NCBI RefSeq assembly: GCF_012113595.1
Contig: NZ_CP050831.1
Coordinates: 1,302,001-1,366,000 of the forward strand
Length of the DNA: 64,000 nt
Source of the DNA: Bacteroides faecium
GTDB taxonomy: Bacteria > Bacteroidota > Bacteroidia > Bacteroidales > Bacteroidaceae
Reading direction: 5' to 3'
The notes beneath the pieces are model-generated. The model searched no databases. It was not told where the DNA came from and worked only from the letters and a program-made list of their open reading frames with translations. The position numbers and the translations under genes were made by a program. This document shows, in pieces, positions 1 through 9,145 of the stretch; the stretch's first letter is position 1; each line of letters opens with the position of its first letter.

Positions 1-143
1 TTTTCGGCAGAGAATCAACGCTATCCCCCGTTTCAATTTTCAAAATAAGTGTTGCATAGATTTAAAAAGGAACGGCGTTTTTCTTAACAAACAGGAGAAA
101 ACTATTAAAACGTGTTATAAAACATACTATTTTACTTGGATAA

Positions 144-174
144 TTTGCTACTTTCACAAAAGTACGTACCTTTG
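144..174 (+). promoter_or_regulatory. Bacteroides-type promoter for a short transcript
   Basis: TTTG at 144-147, a 19-bp spacer and TACCTTTG at 167-174 match both elements of the Bacteroides housekeeping promoter. Transcription would start near 181. The only thing downstream before a terminator at 218-242 is a roughly 60-nt non-coding stretch, so this probably drives a small RNA. Confidence 0.7.
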
Positions 175-180
175 CAATGT

Positions 181-242
181 GTTTTTCATAGTATTAGATT
201 TAAGGTTAACAAAGGTTGGAGCAAGGCGTTGCTCCTTTTTTT
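181..242 (+). ncRNA. Candidate small RNA, about 60 nt
   Basis: The stretch lies between a full promoter (144-174) and an intrinsic terminator (218-242) and has no convincing reading frame, so a discrete small RNA is the simplest reading. The 5' part, about 181-217, is AT-rich and mostly unpaired by eye; the 3' part is the terminator hairpin. From memory, similar leaders followed by varied hairpins recur in Bacteroides genomes, possibly a paralogous sRNA family. That is recollection, not something checked here. The start is inferred from promoter spacing. Confidence 0.5.
218..242 (+). terminator. Intrinsic terminator of the candidate small RNA
   Basis: A perfect 7-bp stem, GGAGCAA (218-224) with TTGCTCC (229-235), a 4-nt GGCG loop and seven T residues (236-242). 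It is strand-specific: the opposite strand has no U-run, so it does not serve the minus-strand GH2 gene ending at 264. Confidence 0.75.
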
Positions 243-263
243 ATGCCCGTACGCCGGGAGAGG

Positions 264-2375
264 TTACCATCCGGCATGTTCCTTTTTATTTTCACGGGCA
301 TCTGCATCCCGTTTCTTTTCACCCGAATAGTTCCACTCAATTTCGTCAACGTATTCTTTTCCATCCTGTATTGCGACAGCTTTAATCTTGTTTTTCCCTT
401 TTTCAAGCATTACTTCATCGAATACATAATGTACATCCGTATATCCCTTACGGATACCTGCCAATTCCTTACCATTCAGGTAGACTTTGGGAGTTCCGAT
501 ATTCGAATAGACGGTGACGGAAGTCTGCTGACGTTCGCGATCAGAATTGCGACGTTGCGTCAAATAAAGTACGGGAGATTTGCTCCAATTCGCTTTATAC
601 CAGTAATAGGAATCTTTCTTTATTTTCCGGTCGAATGTCACCAGCCCTTTCAGGTTGCGGGCAGGCACGCTGCCACGACTCCACATGGGTACGGCAAAGT
701 CGAACATATTCCACAGATAAGAAGCAATGATATACGGATGTTCGGCTATTACGCTCCACTGATATTCATGCGTTTTCGTCTGAAAAGTTTCGGGATAGAA
801 AGGTTTGCTCCAGTTTAAGGCATCCCCCAGATATTCAGTCTGATGGTCGAGATTGGCATCAGCCCCGTATTCGGTCAGCATCAACTTCTGCCAGGGATAG
901 TTTTTTTCAAGTCCTTCCACCCAAGGTTCGATGTCCTGCAACTTCTTTTCGTACCAGCCGAAATAACGGTTCATACCCTGTATATCCGCATTTTGGTTCA
1001 CCGGATGCTCCGCATGTCCGTAACCGTTCACAGCAGCCGTATAACGGTCAGGGTCTTCCGTCTTTGCCAAGTCGTGAAGAGACTGGGTTAATGATGCCGT
1101 GTATTCATGAGGTTGGTAAACTTCGTTATGCACCCCCCATACATAAATGGAAGGATGATTAAAACTCTGACGAATCAATTCACGGAGTTGTGTTTGCGCA
1201 TTCTCCGCTTCATAGCCTGTCACCCGATTGACAAAGGGAATTTCAGCCCAAATAATCAGACCTAACGTGTCACATCGTGAATAAAGATAGTCCGATTGCT
1301 GATAATGGGCGAAACGTACAGTAGTAGCACCAATATCCATAATCTGAGCCAAATCGAAATCATGCTCACGGTTGGTCAGTGCACTGCCCAGCCCCCACCA
1401 GTCCTGATGACGAGTGACACCATACATCGGATATTTCTCACCATTCAGATAGAACCCTTTTCCGGCAACAATCTCATAATGACGAATACCCAAAGGTTGC
1501 GCGATTTCATCAATCACTTTACCGTCTGCAAGCAAACGGGAAACTACTTTGTAGAGATAGGGGTCTTCCCTGCCTTGCCAAAGATGAGGATTAGAAAGCT
1601 TAAAGGTCGATGTATAACTTTGTGTCCCTTGCGGAGTCAGTTCGAGCGGCAGACTCCGGGAGCTTACTTTCTTCCCTTCTTGCGTATAAATGCTGTTTTC
1701 CAAAACAAGATGCGCAGGAGTCAAGCTGCCATTGTCCAATTTCACTTTGACAGTAATGTCCGCCGAGCGCTTCGATACATTTTTCTGAGTGATATATACG
1801 CCGGGGGAAGCGCAATCAGTCACTGTGATATTATTCTGTTCCGTCGTTATCAGCCATACAGGACGATAAATACCACCATACACACCAAACAGGCTATGAT
1901 TAACGGGAATCACATCGGGACGGGCCGTATTGTCAGCTTTCACGACAATTTCATTCTCAGCATCCAGCTTCAAAGCCGTGCCTATTTCGAAAGCGAAAGC
2001 GCCATAGCCACCTTTATGCGTGCCTACCAACTTTCCATTGACATAGACTTCGGTACAGGCTCCCACACCTTCGAAACGAAGAAAGACACGTTTACCCGCT
2101 AATTCGTTACCAAAAAAATGCCTCTTCCTATAATAGCCGGTACCCTCGTAAAAAGCATCGGCTTTCTGCTGCATATCTTTCGCATTCCAGGTATGGGGAA
2201 GGGTCACTTCTTCCCATTTACTCTCCCATTGCTGGGAAGCACGCATAGGTTCCACAGAGAAAGGGCCCCGTTTGAATTGCCAGCCGGTATTGAAAGAGAC
2301 TACGTCACGGGCAAATGTACTGTTCGCAATGACTCCTGCCAATAAAAACAGAAGCACAATCATTCTATTTTTCAT
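264..2375 (-). CDS. Glycoside hydrolase family 2 enzyme (beta-galactosidase-like), secreted
   Basis: A 703-residue protein with an N-terminal signal peptide (hydrophobic stretch about 5-20), a GH2 sugar-binding jelly-roll domain (about 45-180), an Ig-like domain (about 185-295) and a (beta/alpha)8 catalytic domain from about 300. Predicted catalytic acid/base is Glu418 in VHNEV and nucleophile Glu502 in LTEYGAD, both typical of GH2. The C-terminal ~90 residues add a small beta domain ending in a charged tail. It is the last gene of locus A, 21 bp after the GH105 gene, and would trim terminal beta-galactosyl or related residues in the periplasm. GH2 also contains beta-glucuronidases and beta-mannosidases, so substrate is not settled. 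Confidence 0.9.
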   Translation of the reverse strand: MKNRMIVLLFLLAGVIANSTFARDVVSFNTGWQFKRGPFSVEPMRASQQWESKWEEVTLPHTWNAKDMQQKADAFYEGTGYYRKRHFFGNELAGKRVFLRFEGVGACTEVYVNGKLVGTHKGGYGAFAFEIGTALKLDAENEIVVKADNTARPDVIPVNHSLFGVYGGIYRPVWLITTEQNNITVTDCASPGVYITQKNVSKRSADITVKVKLDNGSLTPAHLVLENSIYTQEGKKVSSRSLPLELTPQGTQSYTSTFKLSNPHLWQGREDPYLYKVVSRLLADGKVIDEIAQPLGIRHYEIVAGKGFYLNGEKYPMYGVTRHQDWWGLGSALTNREHDFDLAQIMDIGATTVRFAHYQQSDYLYSRCDTLGLIIWAEIPFVNRVTGYEAENAQTQLRELIRQSFNHPSIYVWGVHNEVYQPHEYTASLTQSLHDLAKTEDPDRYTAAVNGYGHAEHPVNQNADIQGMNRYFGWYEKKLQDIEPWVEGLEKNYPWQKLMLTEYGADANLDHQTEYLGDALNWSKPFYPETFQTKTHEYQWSVIAEHPYIIASYLWNMFDFAVPMWSRGSVPARNLKGLVTFDRKIKKDSYYWYKANWSKSPVLYLTQRRNSDRERQQTSVTVYSNIGTPKVYLNGKELAGIRKGYTDVHYVFDEVMLEKGKNKIKAVAIQDGKEYVDEIEWNYSGEKKRDADARENKKEHAGW

Positions 2376-2396
2376 CGTTCTGTTGATTGTATTTTT

Positions 2397-3515
2397 CTAC
2401 TTTGCCATCTTATAAATCTCACATCCACCCATCAGAAAAGCACCCACGCCATATACTTCGGTCATGTCGCGCGTCACTTTCTTCGGATCGGCTCCGATAG
2501 GCTGGACATATCCCAACTTCCCGTCCGCATCCACAGCGGATACCTGAGCATTCCATCCCTTCACCAAGCCGGGAAGAAAAGTAGCTTTATCCAGCAATCC
2601 TTCGTTGATACCGTAAGCCAAGGCATAGACGATAAATGTTGTACAACTTGTTTCAGGCGACGGATAAGAAGCAGGATCCAACAGACTTGCGTGCCAGAAT
2701 CCGTCTGCATTCTGCAAACCGGCCACACGGGAACATAGCTTCACGAACAGCGTTTCATAAAACTTCCGGTTTTTGTCCTTTGCGGGAAGTTCCTTCAATA
2801 TCTCCACCAGTCCGCCAAGCACCCAACCGTTGCCACGCCCCCAAAACACTTTCTGACCATTCGCTTCGCGTTGGTCAAAGTATCGCCAGTCACGATAGAA
2901 AAGATTCTCCTCTTTATCGAAAAGATAATCGTAAGTAGCTTTAAATTCACGGTTCATGAAACGGATATATTTTTTGTCACCTGTCAGTACGTACAACTTG
3001 GTGTACACCGGCGGAGCCATAAAAAGAGCATCACACCAAGTCCAGCGCTCCAATGTTTCAGGCTTGCGGTAATCCAGTTTGAAATTATCTGTCGGCGGAT
3101 TCTTCATCACCCAGTCCGTACGGGCAATGGTAGGGTTAAGCATATACTTGTTTTTGTATTTCCGATAAAGGTCAATAAAGACTTGTGAGACAGCGATGTC
3201 GTCGGCATGATACATTCTCTTGTCCGGCTGCCATCCGTTCCGGCTTCCTATGCGGGTGAGCCATTTAAAATAATCCTTGTTGCCGTCCTCACGTTCTGCC
3301 AATTCCGCCCAGTCAAGCATACCGACATAAAGTACAGCGTTTGTCCAACTCAAGTCACCGTGTTCGGCTCCCTTGTTTGGATGGGCAATTTGCCAGTCGG
3401 CCACTTTCTTCATCATTTCCTTTATTTCCGTTTTGCGAAAGGGCATATCCTGCGCCTGTATGCTGACAGCAAACAATAGGGCAATAATAATTCCTGCTTT
3501 TCTTTTCAGATCCAT
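2397..3515 (-). CDS. GH105-like unsaturated uronyl hydrolase
   Basis: A 372-residue secreted protein: signal peptide (about 1-22), then an (alpha/alpha)6 barrel of the YteR/YesR type. The Asp-Asp pair at 105-106 (ADDIAVSQ) and the WTWCDALFMAPP block, with Asp162, match conserved active-site segments of GH105. GH105 enzymes hydrate the 4,5-unsaturated uronic acid left by polysaccharide lyases, usually on rhamnogalacturonan. No lyase is visible in this window, so the source of its substrate is unknown. It is followed at 21 bp by the GH2 gene and separated from susD by 221 bp of repeat-rich DNA, which suggests a separate transcription unit. Confidence 0.87.
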   Translation of the reverse strand: MDLKRKAGIIIALLFAVSIQAQDMPFRKTEIKEMMKKVADWQIAHPNKGAEHGDLSWTNAVLYVGMLDWAELAEREDGNKDYFKWLTRIGSRNGWQPDKRMYHADDIAVSQVFIDLYRKYKNKYMLNPTIARTDWVMKNPPTDNFKLDYRKPETLERWTWCDALFMAPPVYTKLYVLTGDKKYIRFMNREFKATYDYLFDKEENLFYRDWRYFDQREANGQKVFWGRGNGWVLGGLVEILKELPAKDKNRKFYETLFVKLCSRVAGLQNADGFWHASLLDPASYPSPETSCTTFIVYALAYGINEGLLDKATFLPGLVKGWNAQVSAVDADGKLGYVQPIGADPKKVTRDMTEVYGVGAFLMGGCEIYKMAK

Positions 3516-3564
3516 TCGTTTCTAAGTTTTGCGATTGTTTTTATTCCGATATCCGTACGGTCAA

Positions 3565-3696
3565 ATACAAATATATGCCAAATATCGGATATAATTAAGA
3601 TGTTTGTTGGATATATATACCCAGCGTGGTGAATATATAGATCCAGCATGGTAGGCATATATATCCACCGGGGTGAATATATATGCCCAATAAACA
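3565..3696. repeat. Degenerate 22-bp tandem array (A), six units
   Basis: Units start at 3565, 3587, 3609, 3631, 3653 and 3675, each exactly 22 bp. The last four are clearest: they share a G/A-rich start followed by ATATATA, and the middle three end in GGT (CAGCGTGGT, CAGCATGGT, ACCGGGGT). The array fills most of the gap between susD and GH105. Alternating ATATATAT and CCAnCGnTGG-like palindromic cores give one dyad per turn pair. The same words recur at the right end of the window (63950-64000). Confidence 0.75.
3568..3575 (-). promoter_or_regulatory. Possible -7 box for the GH105-GH2 pair
   Basis: On the minus strand the octamer TATATTTG fits TAnnTTTG and lies 52 bp upstream of the GH105 start. 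No good TTTG element is present at the expected distance, so this is a weak call. It overlaps the first unit of the 22-bp repeat array. Confidence 0.35.
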
Positions 3697-3736
3697 GAAG
3701 ATTAACGGGATGTTATATCATTAGTAAACCAGCCCC

Positions 3737-5593
3737 TCATTCACTGAAATCAATATCCAACGGTTCGATATTATTTTCCGAACCTGCATATCCCGGTGTC
3801 TGGTTGATATGTCCCTGAACATTGGTAGAGATAGCATTCAAGGCTATCGGCCACAATACGTTATGGGGCGCAATGGTATATTCGTTTCCAATCGGAGTTT
3901 TCACGCCTTTGTTATAGAAATCCGTCACATCCATAATGTGGTCGTAGAAGAAATTCTTTTCGGAGAAATTATCCAGACGATAGGTACGGCCTTTGTCATC
4001 GGCTTTTCCGGTCTTGGCATAGATGAATGCTATACGGGTAAGTTCCGTCTTACGCGGTTCTTCATAATAAAGTTCGCGGGCACGTTCGTCAAGAATAGTG
4101 CGGATAGTCATCTGACTGGCATCCAGTTCGTCGGCTTTCGCCCTGCGACGCACTTCATTCACATCATCGGCAGCCTTTTGGAGACTGGCAGCATCACCTT
4201 TCCAAACATAAGCCTCAGCACGCAACAAATAGGTTTCGGCGATACGGAAAATATACCAGTCGGCCCATCCGCCACGCCACCATTTATCCTTCTGGTCGGC
4301 AACATTGGTCTTATAATGCGGCCATCCCACCCAGTCGCGGATTGTATCATTTACCAGAATATTTCCGTTGTCATCCTTGAAACGAACAGGTTGTCCATAC
4401 CATTCCGTACCTTTGAGTGCAGGATTGTTGTACACCAAGTCAGTCATTTCTATCCAGTTGCCGGGAGCATGACGGAGATCTGTGTCGTCCAGTGTCCAAA
4501 TCATATGTGTGTGATACCACGTAGAACGTGCCGTACATACTCCACGACCATATTGCTCCAGATAAGGATTTTTCGTGGCATCATTATCAGTAAAGCCATT
4601 CTTGCCATCGGGAGTCTTGATTTCTCCGTCCTTTGCAAACCAGGGCAATACCTGACGCTTGATTTCCAGTCCGGCAGCCGAACGGATATCCTCACCTGCG
4701 TCATAACGGTCGAGTACCATATAGAGCACTTCCTTATTCTCTGGCAGTGACTTATTGGCCGATTGGTGCAAATCCCAGATTACATTTTTGGTATTATCGG
4801 CCTTATCGATACCGAAACGCTCCGTCATCAAGCGGTGGACTCCGTCGTTGATAACTTTATTTGCCGATTCGACAGCATCGTCAAATTCACCCAATGCAAG
4901 ATTTATCTTTGTCAACAGGTGGTAAGCTGCCGCCTGAGTCACCATGCCGATATAAACGTTGTTCTTGAGATAGGGAGCCGTACGATCCAAGTCATTCTTC
5001 AAATAGCGCAAAATGGCTTCGCGCCTCGTTGAGTAAAAGTCATAACGGGGGCCGGTGATTTCTTCCGTGATGAACGGGATATCACCATACTGATGCACCA
5101 ACCGGTAGTAACGATACGCACGGTGGAAGCAAGCCAGTCCTTCTACTTCCTTACGCTGGTCTTCATTGTCAAACTTGGCTGTCTCTGAACGGGTCAGCAA
5201 CGTGTTGGCATCTTTAATACCTTTATACAGATAAGTCCAGTAGTTATTAATCTGACTGCCGTTTCCTGTCAGTGAAGCACTGGGCGTAATCTGCCGCTTC
5301 AAGTCCTGCGGAGAATTTGCCGCATCCGTACGGCCGTTGACACTGATATCCGAGAAGAAATATTCAGAAAGGATACAAGGGTCGGCAGAGCCTCCTGTGG
5401 GATAAAAGTCGAAGTAACGGACATCACGGTTCAACATATCCGTTCCGGTCTTCAGACCGTTGTAGTCGGCAAAAGAAATTTCCGGCGTATAGAATGACAG
5501 TGGCTTCGGGTCCAGCCAATCCGAACAACTACTTGCTAATACAGCTAATCCAATCATACAGGCAATGCCTGTTCTCTTATTATTTAGTTTCAT
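3737..5593 (-). CDS. SusD-like surface glycan-binding lipoprotein, locus A
   Basis: A 618-residue lipoprotein: signal peptide with lipobox ending LASSC at about residue 23, followed by SDWLDP, the usual start of mature SusD homologues. SusD-type TPR helices follow (for example the DARELYYEEPRKTELTRIAF block near 510-530). SusD proteins act as the lid of the SusC channel on the cell surface. It lies 13 bp downstream of its susC partner, so the two are certainly co-transcribed. It is longer than typical SusD proteins (about 500-560), consistent with a large or protein-linked ligand, but the ligand cannot be read from sequence. Confidence 0.95.
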   Translation of the reverse strand: MKLNNKRTGIACMIGLAVLASSCSDWLDPKPLSFYTPEISFADYNGLKTGTDMLNRDVRYFDFYPTGGSADPCILSEYFFSDISVNGRTDAANSPQDLKRQITPSASLTGNGSQINNYWTYLYKGIKDANTLLTRSETAKFDNEDQRKEVEGLACFHRAYRYYRLVHQYGDIPFITEEITGPRYDFYSTRREAILRYLKNDLDRTAPYLKNNVYIGMVTQAAAYHLLTKINLALGEFDDAVESANKVINDGVHRLMTERFGIDKADNTKNVIWDLHQSANKSLPENKEVLYMVLDRYDAGEDIRSAAGLEIKRQVLPWFAKDGEIKTPDGKNGFTDNDATKNPYLEQYGRGVCTARSTWYHTHMIWTLDDTDLRHAPGNWIEMTDLVYNNPALKGTEWYGQPVRFKDDNGNILVNDTIRDWVGWPHYKTNVADQKDKWWRGGWADWYIFRIAETYLLRAEAYVWKGDAASLQKAADDVNEVRRRAKADELDASQMTIRTILDERARELYYEEPRKTELTRIAFIYAKTGKADDKGRTYRLDNFSEKNFFYDHIMDVTDFYNKGVKTPIGNEYTIAPHNVLWPIALNAISTNVQGHINQTPGYAGSENNIEPLDIDFSE

Positions 5594-5606
5594 CAGTCTG
5601 TAGATA

Positions 5607-8600
5607 TTATAAAGTCAAGTTAATTCCAAAATAAATTACTCTCGGGGTATTCTTATCGCTGTTTTCCGGGTCGTAACCAGGCCAACCGGAGATGTAACCC
5701 GCATTCTTCATCGTCGCGTTGACATTCAGATTCTGGATTCTCAGCGGTTCTATCAACTTCTTCGGGAAAGTATATCCGATAGAGATATTATCGAAACGCA
5801 GGAAAGAAGCGTTCTTATAAATCGAATATGAAACTCCTGCCGGCTTCTTGTTCGCCAGTCGCGGATATTCGTTGTTACGGTTCTCCGGTGTCCAGTAGTC
5901 ACGCTTAATCTGATTCGTTACATTCAGCAAAGCATTGTCGTTGGTGAAACGCGCCAAGCTTTGTTTATGCCCGATGTAAGAGTACATATTGAACGAGATA
6001 TTGAGATTCTTGAACAATGTGAAATCATTGCGCATACTCCAACGAAGACGCGGCATCTTGGTTCCCATAAATTCCTTGTCGTCATTGTCATATTTGTAGT
6101 TCATGTCCTTATCCAACAGATGAACGTCACCCGGCTGTTGTCCGTATTTGGCAGCCTCTTCACGGTCTTCTTCCTGCCAGATTCCCACTACTTTATAGTC
6201 CCATATTTCATCAATATCGTGTCCGATGAAACGCTTGTTCTTGATATCGTCCGCTTCACGCTGGCCGATAACATTACCGTCAGCATCTTTCACGTCTTCC
6301 ATAATACCGTACAGGTGGGTAATCTTGTTCTTGTTGTAAGCGAGGTTAAAAGAAGTGCGCCAAGTAAATTTGTCTATCTTGATGTTTGTCGAGTTCAATG
6401 AAAGTTCGACACCGGTATTCTGTACTTCACCGATATTGGACATAACAGAGCTATAACCAATCAAACTAGGCAACTCACGGCTTACAAGCAGGTCGGTTGT
6501 AATCTTTTTGTACACATCCACGCTGGTACTCAGTCTGCCTTGCAGGAAAGTCAAGTCCATACCGGCATTCCATGAAGTAGTCGATTCCCATTTCAGGTTG
6601 GGGTTAGCCATGGTAGAAGCGTAGAAAGTGTTGGAGGTAATTAACTCACCGGTTGACGGATCCACATAGATGTATTTGCGTGGAGACAATTGCATGAATG
6701 CAGCATAAGTACCTACGGCACGGTTACCGTTCTTACCCCACGAGAGACGCAGTTTACCATATTCAAACCAATCGGGACGGTGCAGGAATTTCTCTTCGGA
6801 GAAGACCCATCCCAACGCAATGGCCGGGAAAGTGGCGCGCGGATTGGCAAGTCCGAAAGCCGAATATCCGTCACGTCGTACGGTAGCGGTAATCAGGTAG
6901 CGTTGGTCATATACATAATGCAGACGTCCCATAAACGCATCTCCAGTACGATAAATATCATCACTGGATACGTTCGGAGTTGTTCCGAAGCCGATACCTC
7001 CATATCCCAATTCGTCAGTAGGCAGGAAGTTTTCATTGGTCATCTCGTCGTGCCAACGCTGGAACTTCTCCCAGTTGGCGAGGAAAGTAAAGTCAAAAGC
7101 ATGTTTGCCGAATGTCTTGTTCCATTTCAGCATATTATCCCATTGCCAATAAAAGTCTTTCGTATGTTTGCGTTCCACACGGCCGTTCTGTTTTCCGGCA
7201 TCGGGAGAAGCGGCTGCTTTATGGAAGAGATAGTTTGTCCACTCAAAACGCGGAGAATAAGTTGTCTGGATAGAAAATCCCAGCGGAAGAGTGATTTTCA
7301 AATAAAGGGCTGCATTCAGGTTCTCAATATCATTGCGTTTGCTTTGGAAAGCCGGAGCAATCAGCGGGTTACTTTGGTTATTGTTGCCGGTAGGATATTG
7401 TCTCAAAGTCACTCCATCGTCTTCATAAAGGCTTCCGAAGGGAGAAAGAGAGTTGTAATTACCGGACGAGTTACTGATATATCCTTCGTCACGTGAAGTA
7501 AACTGTGCATTCACGCCATAGGTGAGGAAACTTTGTATTTTGTTCTCCAGGTTAATACGTGCACGGATAGCACTGTATCCGCCACCACGTACGTTACTCT
7601 CGTTTTTCAGGTAGTTGATAGATGAATAATAAGACATTTCATCTTTTTTTCCTGCTACGCTGACCGTGTAGTCCTGACGTAACGCCACATCCTGATAAAT
7701 GACATCGCGCCAATCGACAAGGCGTCCTGCCAGATAGTTTTCCACTTCCGTATTGGTAAATTCGAGACGTGTTAACCAAATACTGGTCGGGTCACCCTTG
7801 TCATTGCCCATCCAGTTTGCCAAATCCGCATTGGACATATTGGCCGGATTATTGAAATATCCGGTAGCTGCTTTCGAAGGATTCTTGCTCACTTCCACAT
7901 CACGGCGGAAGTTGATGAAATCTTCTCCTTCGTAAACTTCAGGCAAGGAATTGACTAGTGAAAGCCCCCATGTACCACTGAAATTGATAACCGGCTTTTT
8001 CGTGTTCGAGCCTTTTTTGGTAGTAATCAATACAACGCCGTTAGCCGCTTTCGCACCGTAGACGGCTGTAGAACTGGCATCCTTCAATACGTCTATCTGT
8101 TCGATGTCGTTAGGGTTGATATCAGTCATTTGTCCCGAATAGATGACTCCGTCCAGTACAATCAACGGCTCGAGAGAAGATTTATCATTATCAGTCGCAC
8201 GCAAATTGTTCTTACCACGAACCATCATGCTGGAATTACCTTTCGTATCGGTTTCGATACCTACCGAAAGTCCGGCTACCCCCGTACGGAGCATGTCTTG
8301 AACGGTCTTTGGCTGTTCTTTCTCAAGGTCACTGGCTTTCAGGGATGCTACAGCTCCGGTCAGGTCTTTCTTCCTCATCGTACCGTAACCTACCACAACC
8401 ACCTCTTCCAGTGTCTTGGAGTCTTCCTTCATTTTAATGATAGACTTCTGTCCCGCTTTCACTGTTTGGGTAGTATAGCCGATATACGACACTTGAAGGG
8501 AAGCGCCAAAAGGAGCTTCCAGTTTGTAATTACCATCAAGATCGGTAATCACACCTGTCGTCGTGCCTGTGACCAGAACGTTAGCCCCGATAATAGGTTC

Positions 8601-8969
8601 TCCGTTTTCATCTACTACCTTACCAATGATCGTAGTTGTCTTTCCCGCCTGTGCCGGACTGCTCTTTTTGGGAAATAGGGCAATCTGTGTGCTTGTCACT
8701 TCAAAGGACAAATCAATGCCTTTCAGCATCTCTTCTACTGCCTTGGAGACAGGAACCCGTTTCACGTTCAGGCTAACCGCCTGTTTCACATTTACCTGTG
8801 TTACATCATAAAAGAAGGTATAACCGCTCGTTTTCTCAATGCGTGCCATAGCTTCGGACAATGGAATCTTCGAGAAGCTTATCGTTATCATCTTCTCTTT
8901 CACTTGTGCAGAAAGTGCAACGCTAAAAAATAATAGCGTCAAAAGTGCAAAATGCTTTTTTAAATTCAT
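5607..8969 (-). CDS. SusC-like TonB-dependent transporter with STN signalling domain, locus A
   Basis: A 1120-residue outer-membrane transporter: signal peptide (1-21), STN domain (about 28-105), carboxypeptidase-D regulatory-like beta domain (about 112-185), TonB-box-like EVVVVGYG, plug domain (about 205-325) and a 22-strand barrel ending in the usual terminal aromatic/hydrophobic strand. It imports oligosaccharides or glycopeptides captured with SusD. The STN domain is the part that contacts a FecR-type anti-sigma factor, so this transporter should also be the sensor for the FecR at 12763-13827 and the ECF sigma at 13971-14513. A 176-bp gap containing a hairpin separates it from the upstream lipoprotein gene. 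Confidence 0.96.
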   Translation of the reverse strand: MNLKKHFALLTLLFFSVALSAQVKEKMITISFSKIPLSEAMARIEKTSGYTFFYDVTQVNVKQAVSLNVKRVPVSKAVEEMLKGIDLSFEVTSTQIALFPKKSSPAQAGKTTTIIGKVVDENGEPIIGANVLVTGTTTGVITDLDGNYKLEAPFGASLQVSYIGYTTQTVKAGQKSIIKMKEDSKTLEEVVVVGYGTMRKKDLTGAVASLKASDLEKEQPKTVQDMLRTGVAGLSVGIETDTKGNSSMMVRGKNNLRATDNDKSSLEPLIVLDGVIYSGQMTDINPNDIEQIDVLKDASSTAVYGAKAANGVVLITTKKGSNTKKPVINFSGTWGLSLVNSLPEVYEGEDFINFRRDVEVSKNPSKAATGYFNNPANMSNADLANWMGNDKGDPTSIWLTRLEFTNTEVENYLAGRLVDWRDVIYQDVALRQDYTVSVAGKKDEMSYYSSINYLKNESNVRGGGYSAIRARINLENKIQSFLTYGVNAQFTSRDEGYISNSSGNYNSLSPFGSLYEDDGVTLRQYPTGNNNQSNPLIAPAFQSKRNDIENLNAALYLKITLPLGFSIQTTYSPRFEWTNYLFHKAAASPDAGKQNGRVERKHTKDFYWQWDNMLKWNKTFGKHAFDFTFLANWEKFQRWHDEMTNENFLPTDELGYGGIGFGTTPNVSSDDIYRTGDAFMGRLHYVYDQRYLITATVRRDGYSAFGLANPRATFPAIALGWVFSEEKFLHRPDWFEYGKLRLSWGKNGNRAVGTYAAFMQLSPRKYIYVDPSTGELITSNTFYASTMANPNLKWESTTSWNAGMDLTFLQGRLSTSVDVYKKITTDLLVSRELPSLIGYSSVMSNIGEVQNTGVELSLNSTNIKIDKFTWRTSFNLAYNKNKITHLYGIMEDVKDADGNVIGQREADDIKNKRFIGHDIDEIWDYKVVGIWQEEDREEAAKYGQQPGDVHLLDKDMNYKYDNDDKEFMGTKMPRLRWSMRNDFTLFKNLNISFNMYSYIGHKQSLARFTNDNALLNVTNQIKRDYWTPENRNNEYPRLANKKPAGVSYSIYKNASFLRFDNISIGYTFPKKLIEPLRIQNLNVNATMKNAGYISGWPGYDPENSDKNTPRVIYFGINLTL

Positions 8970-9015
8970 ATTTTTGCGATGTTAAAAGTTAACTGTAAGG
9001 AGGGTGTGTTAAAAT

Positions 9016-9100
9016 GGGTCAGATTTTAATGTTCACCCACTTTCCTCGGTTAATAAAAACTTGATTGGCAGGGGGAAAGCCGGAAACGGAACTTCCCCCT
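9016..9100 (-). other. Leader region of susC A: shared word and hairpin
   Basis: The minus strand carries CTGACCC (9022-9016) and, 21 bp later, AGTTAACTTTTAA (8994-8982) ending 12 bp before the susC start codon. The same two words precede the M60 gene at 12711-12661, again 12 bp before its start. Further upstream an 8-bp stem, AGGGGGAA (9070-9077) with TTCCCCCT (9093-9100), could form a hairpin, but no U-run follows closely on the minus strand, so termination is doubtful. Confidence 0.4.
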
Positions 9101-9145
9101 TGTTTTATTTTATATTTTGATTATATCATAGGCTTGCCTTTCTCC

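Noticed and set aside
9070..9100. Hairpin before susC A as an intrinsic terminator
   Set aside because: The stem is only 8 bp with a 15-nt loop and no U-run immediately follows on the minus strand.
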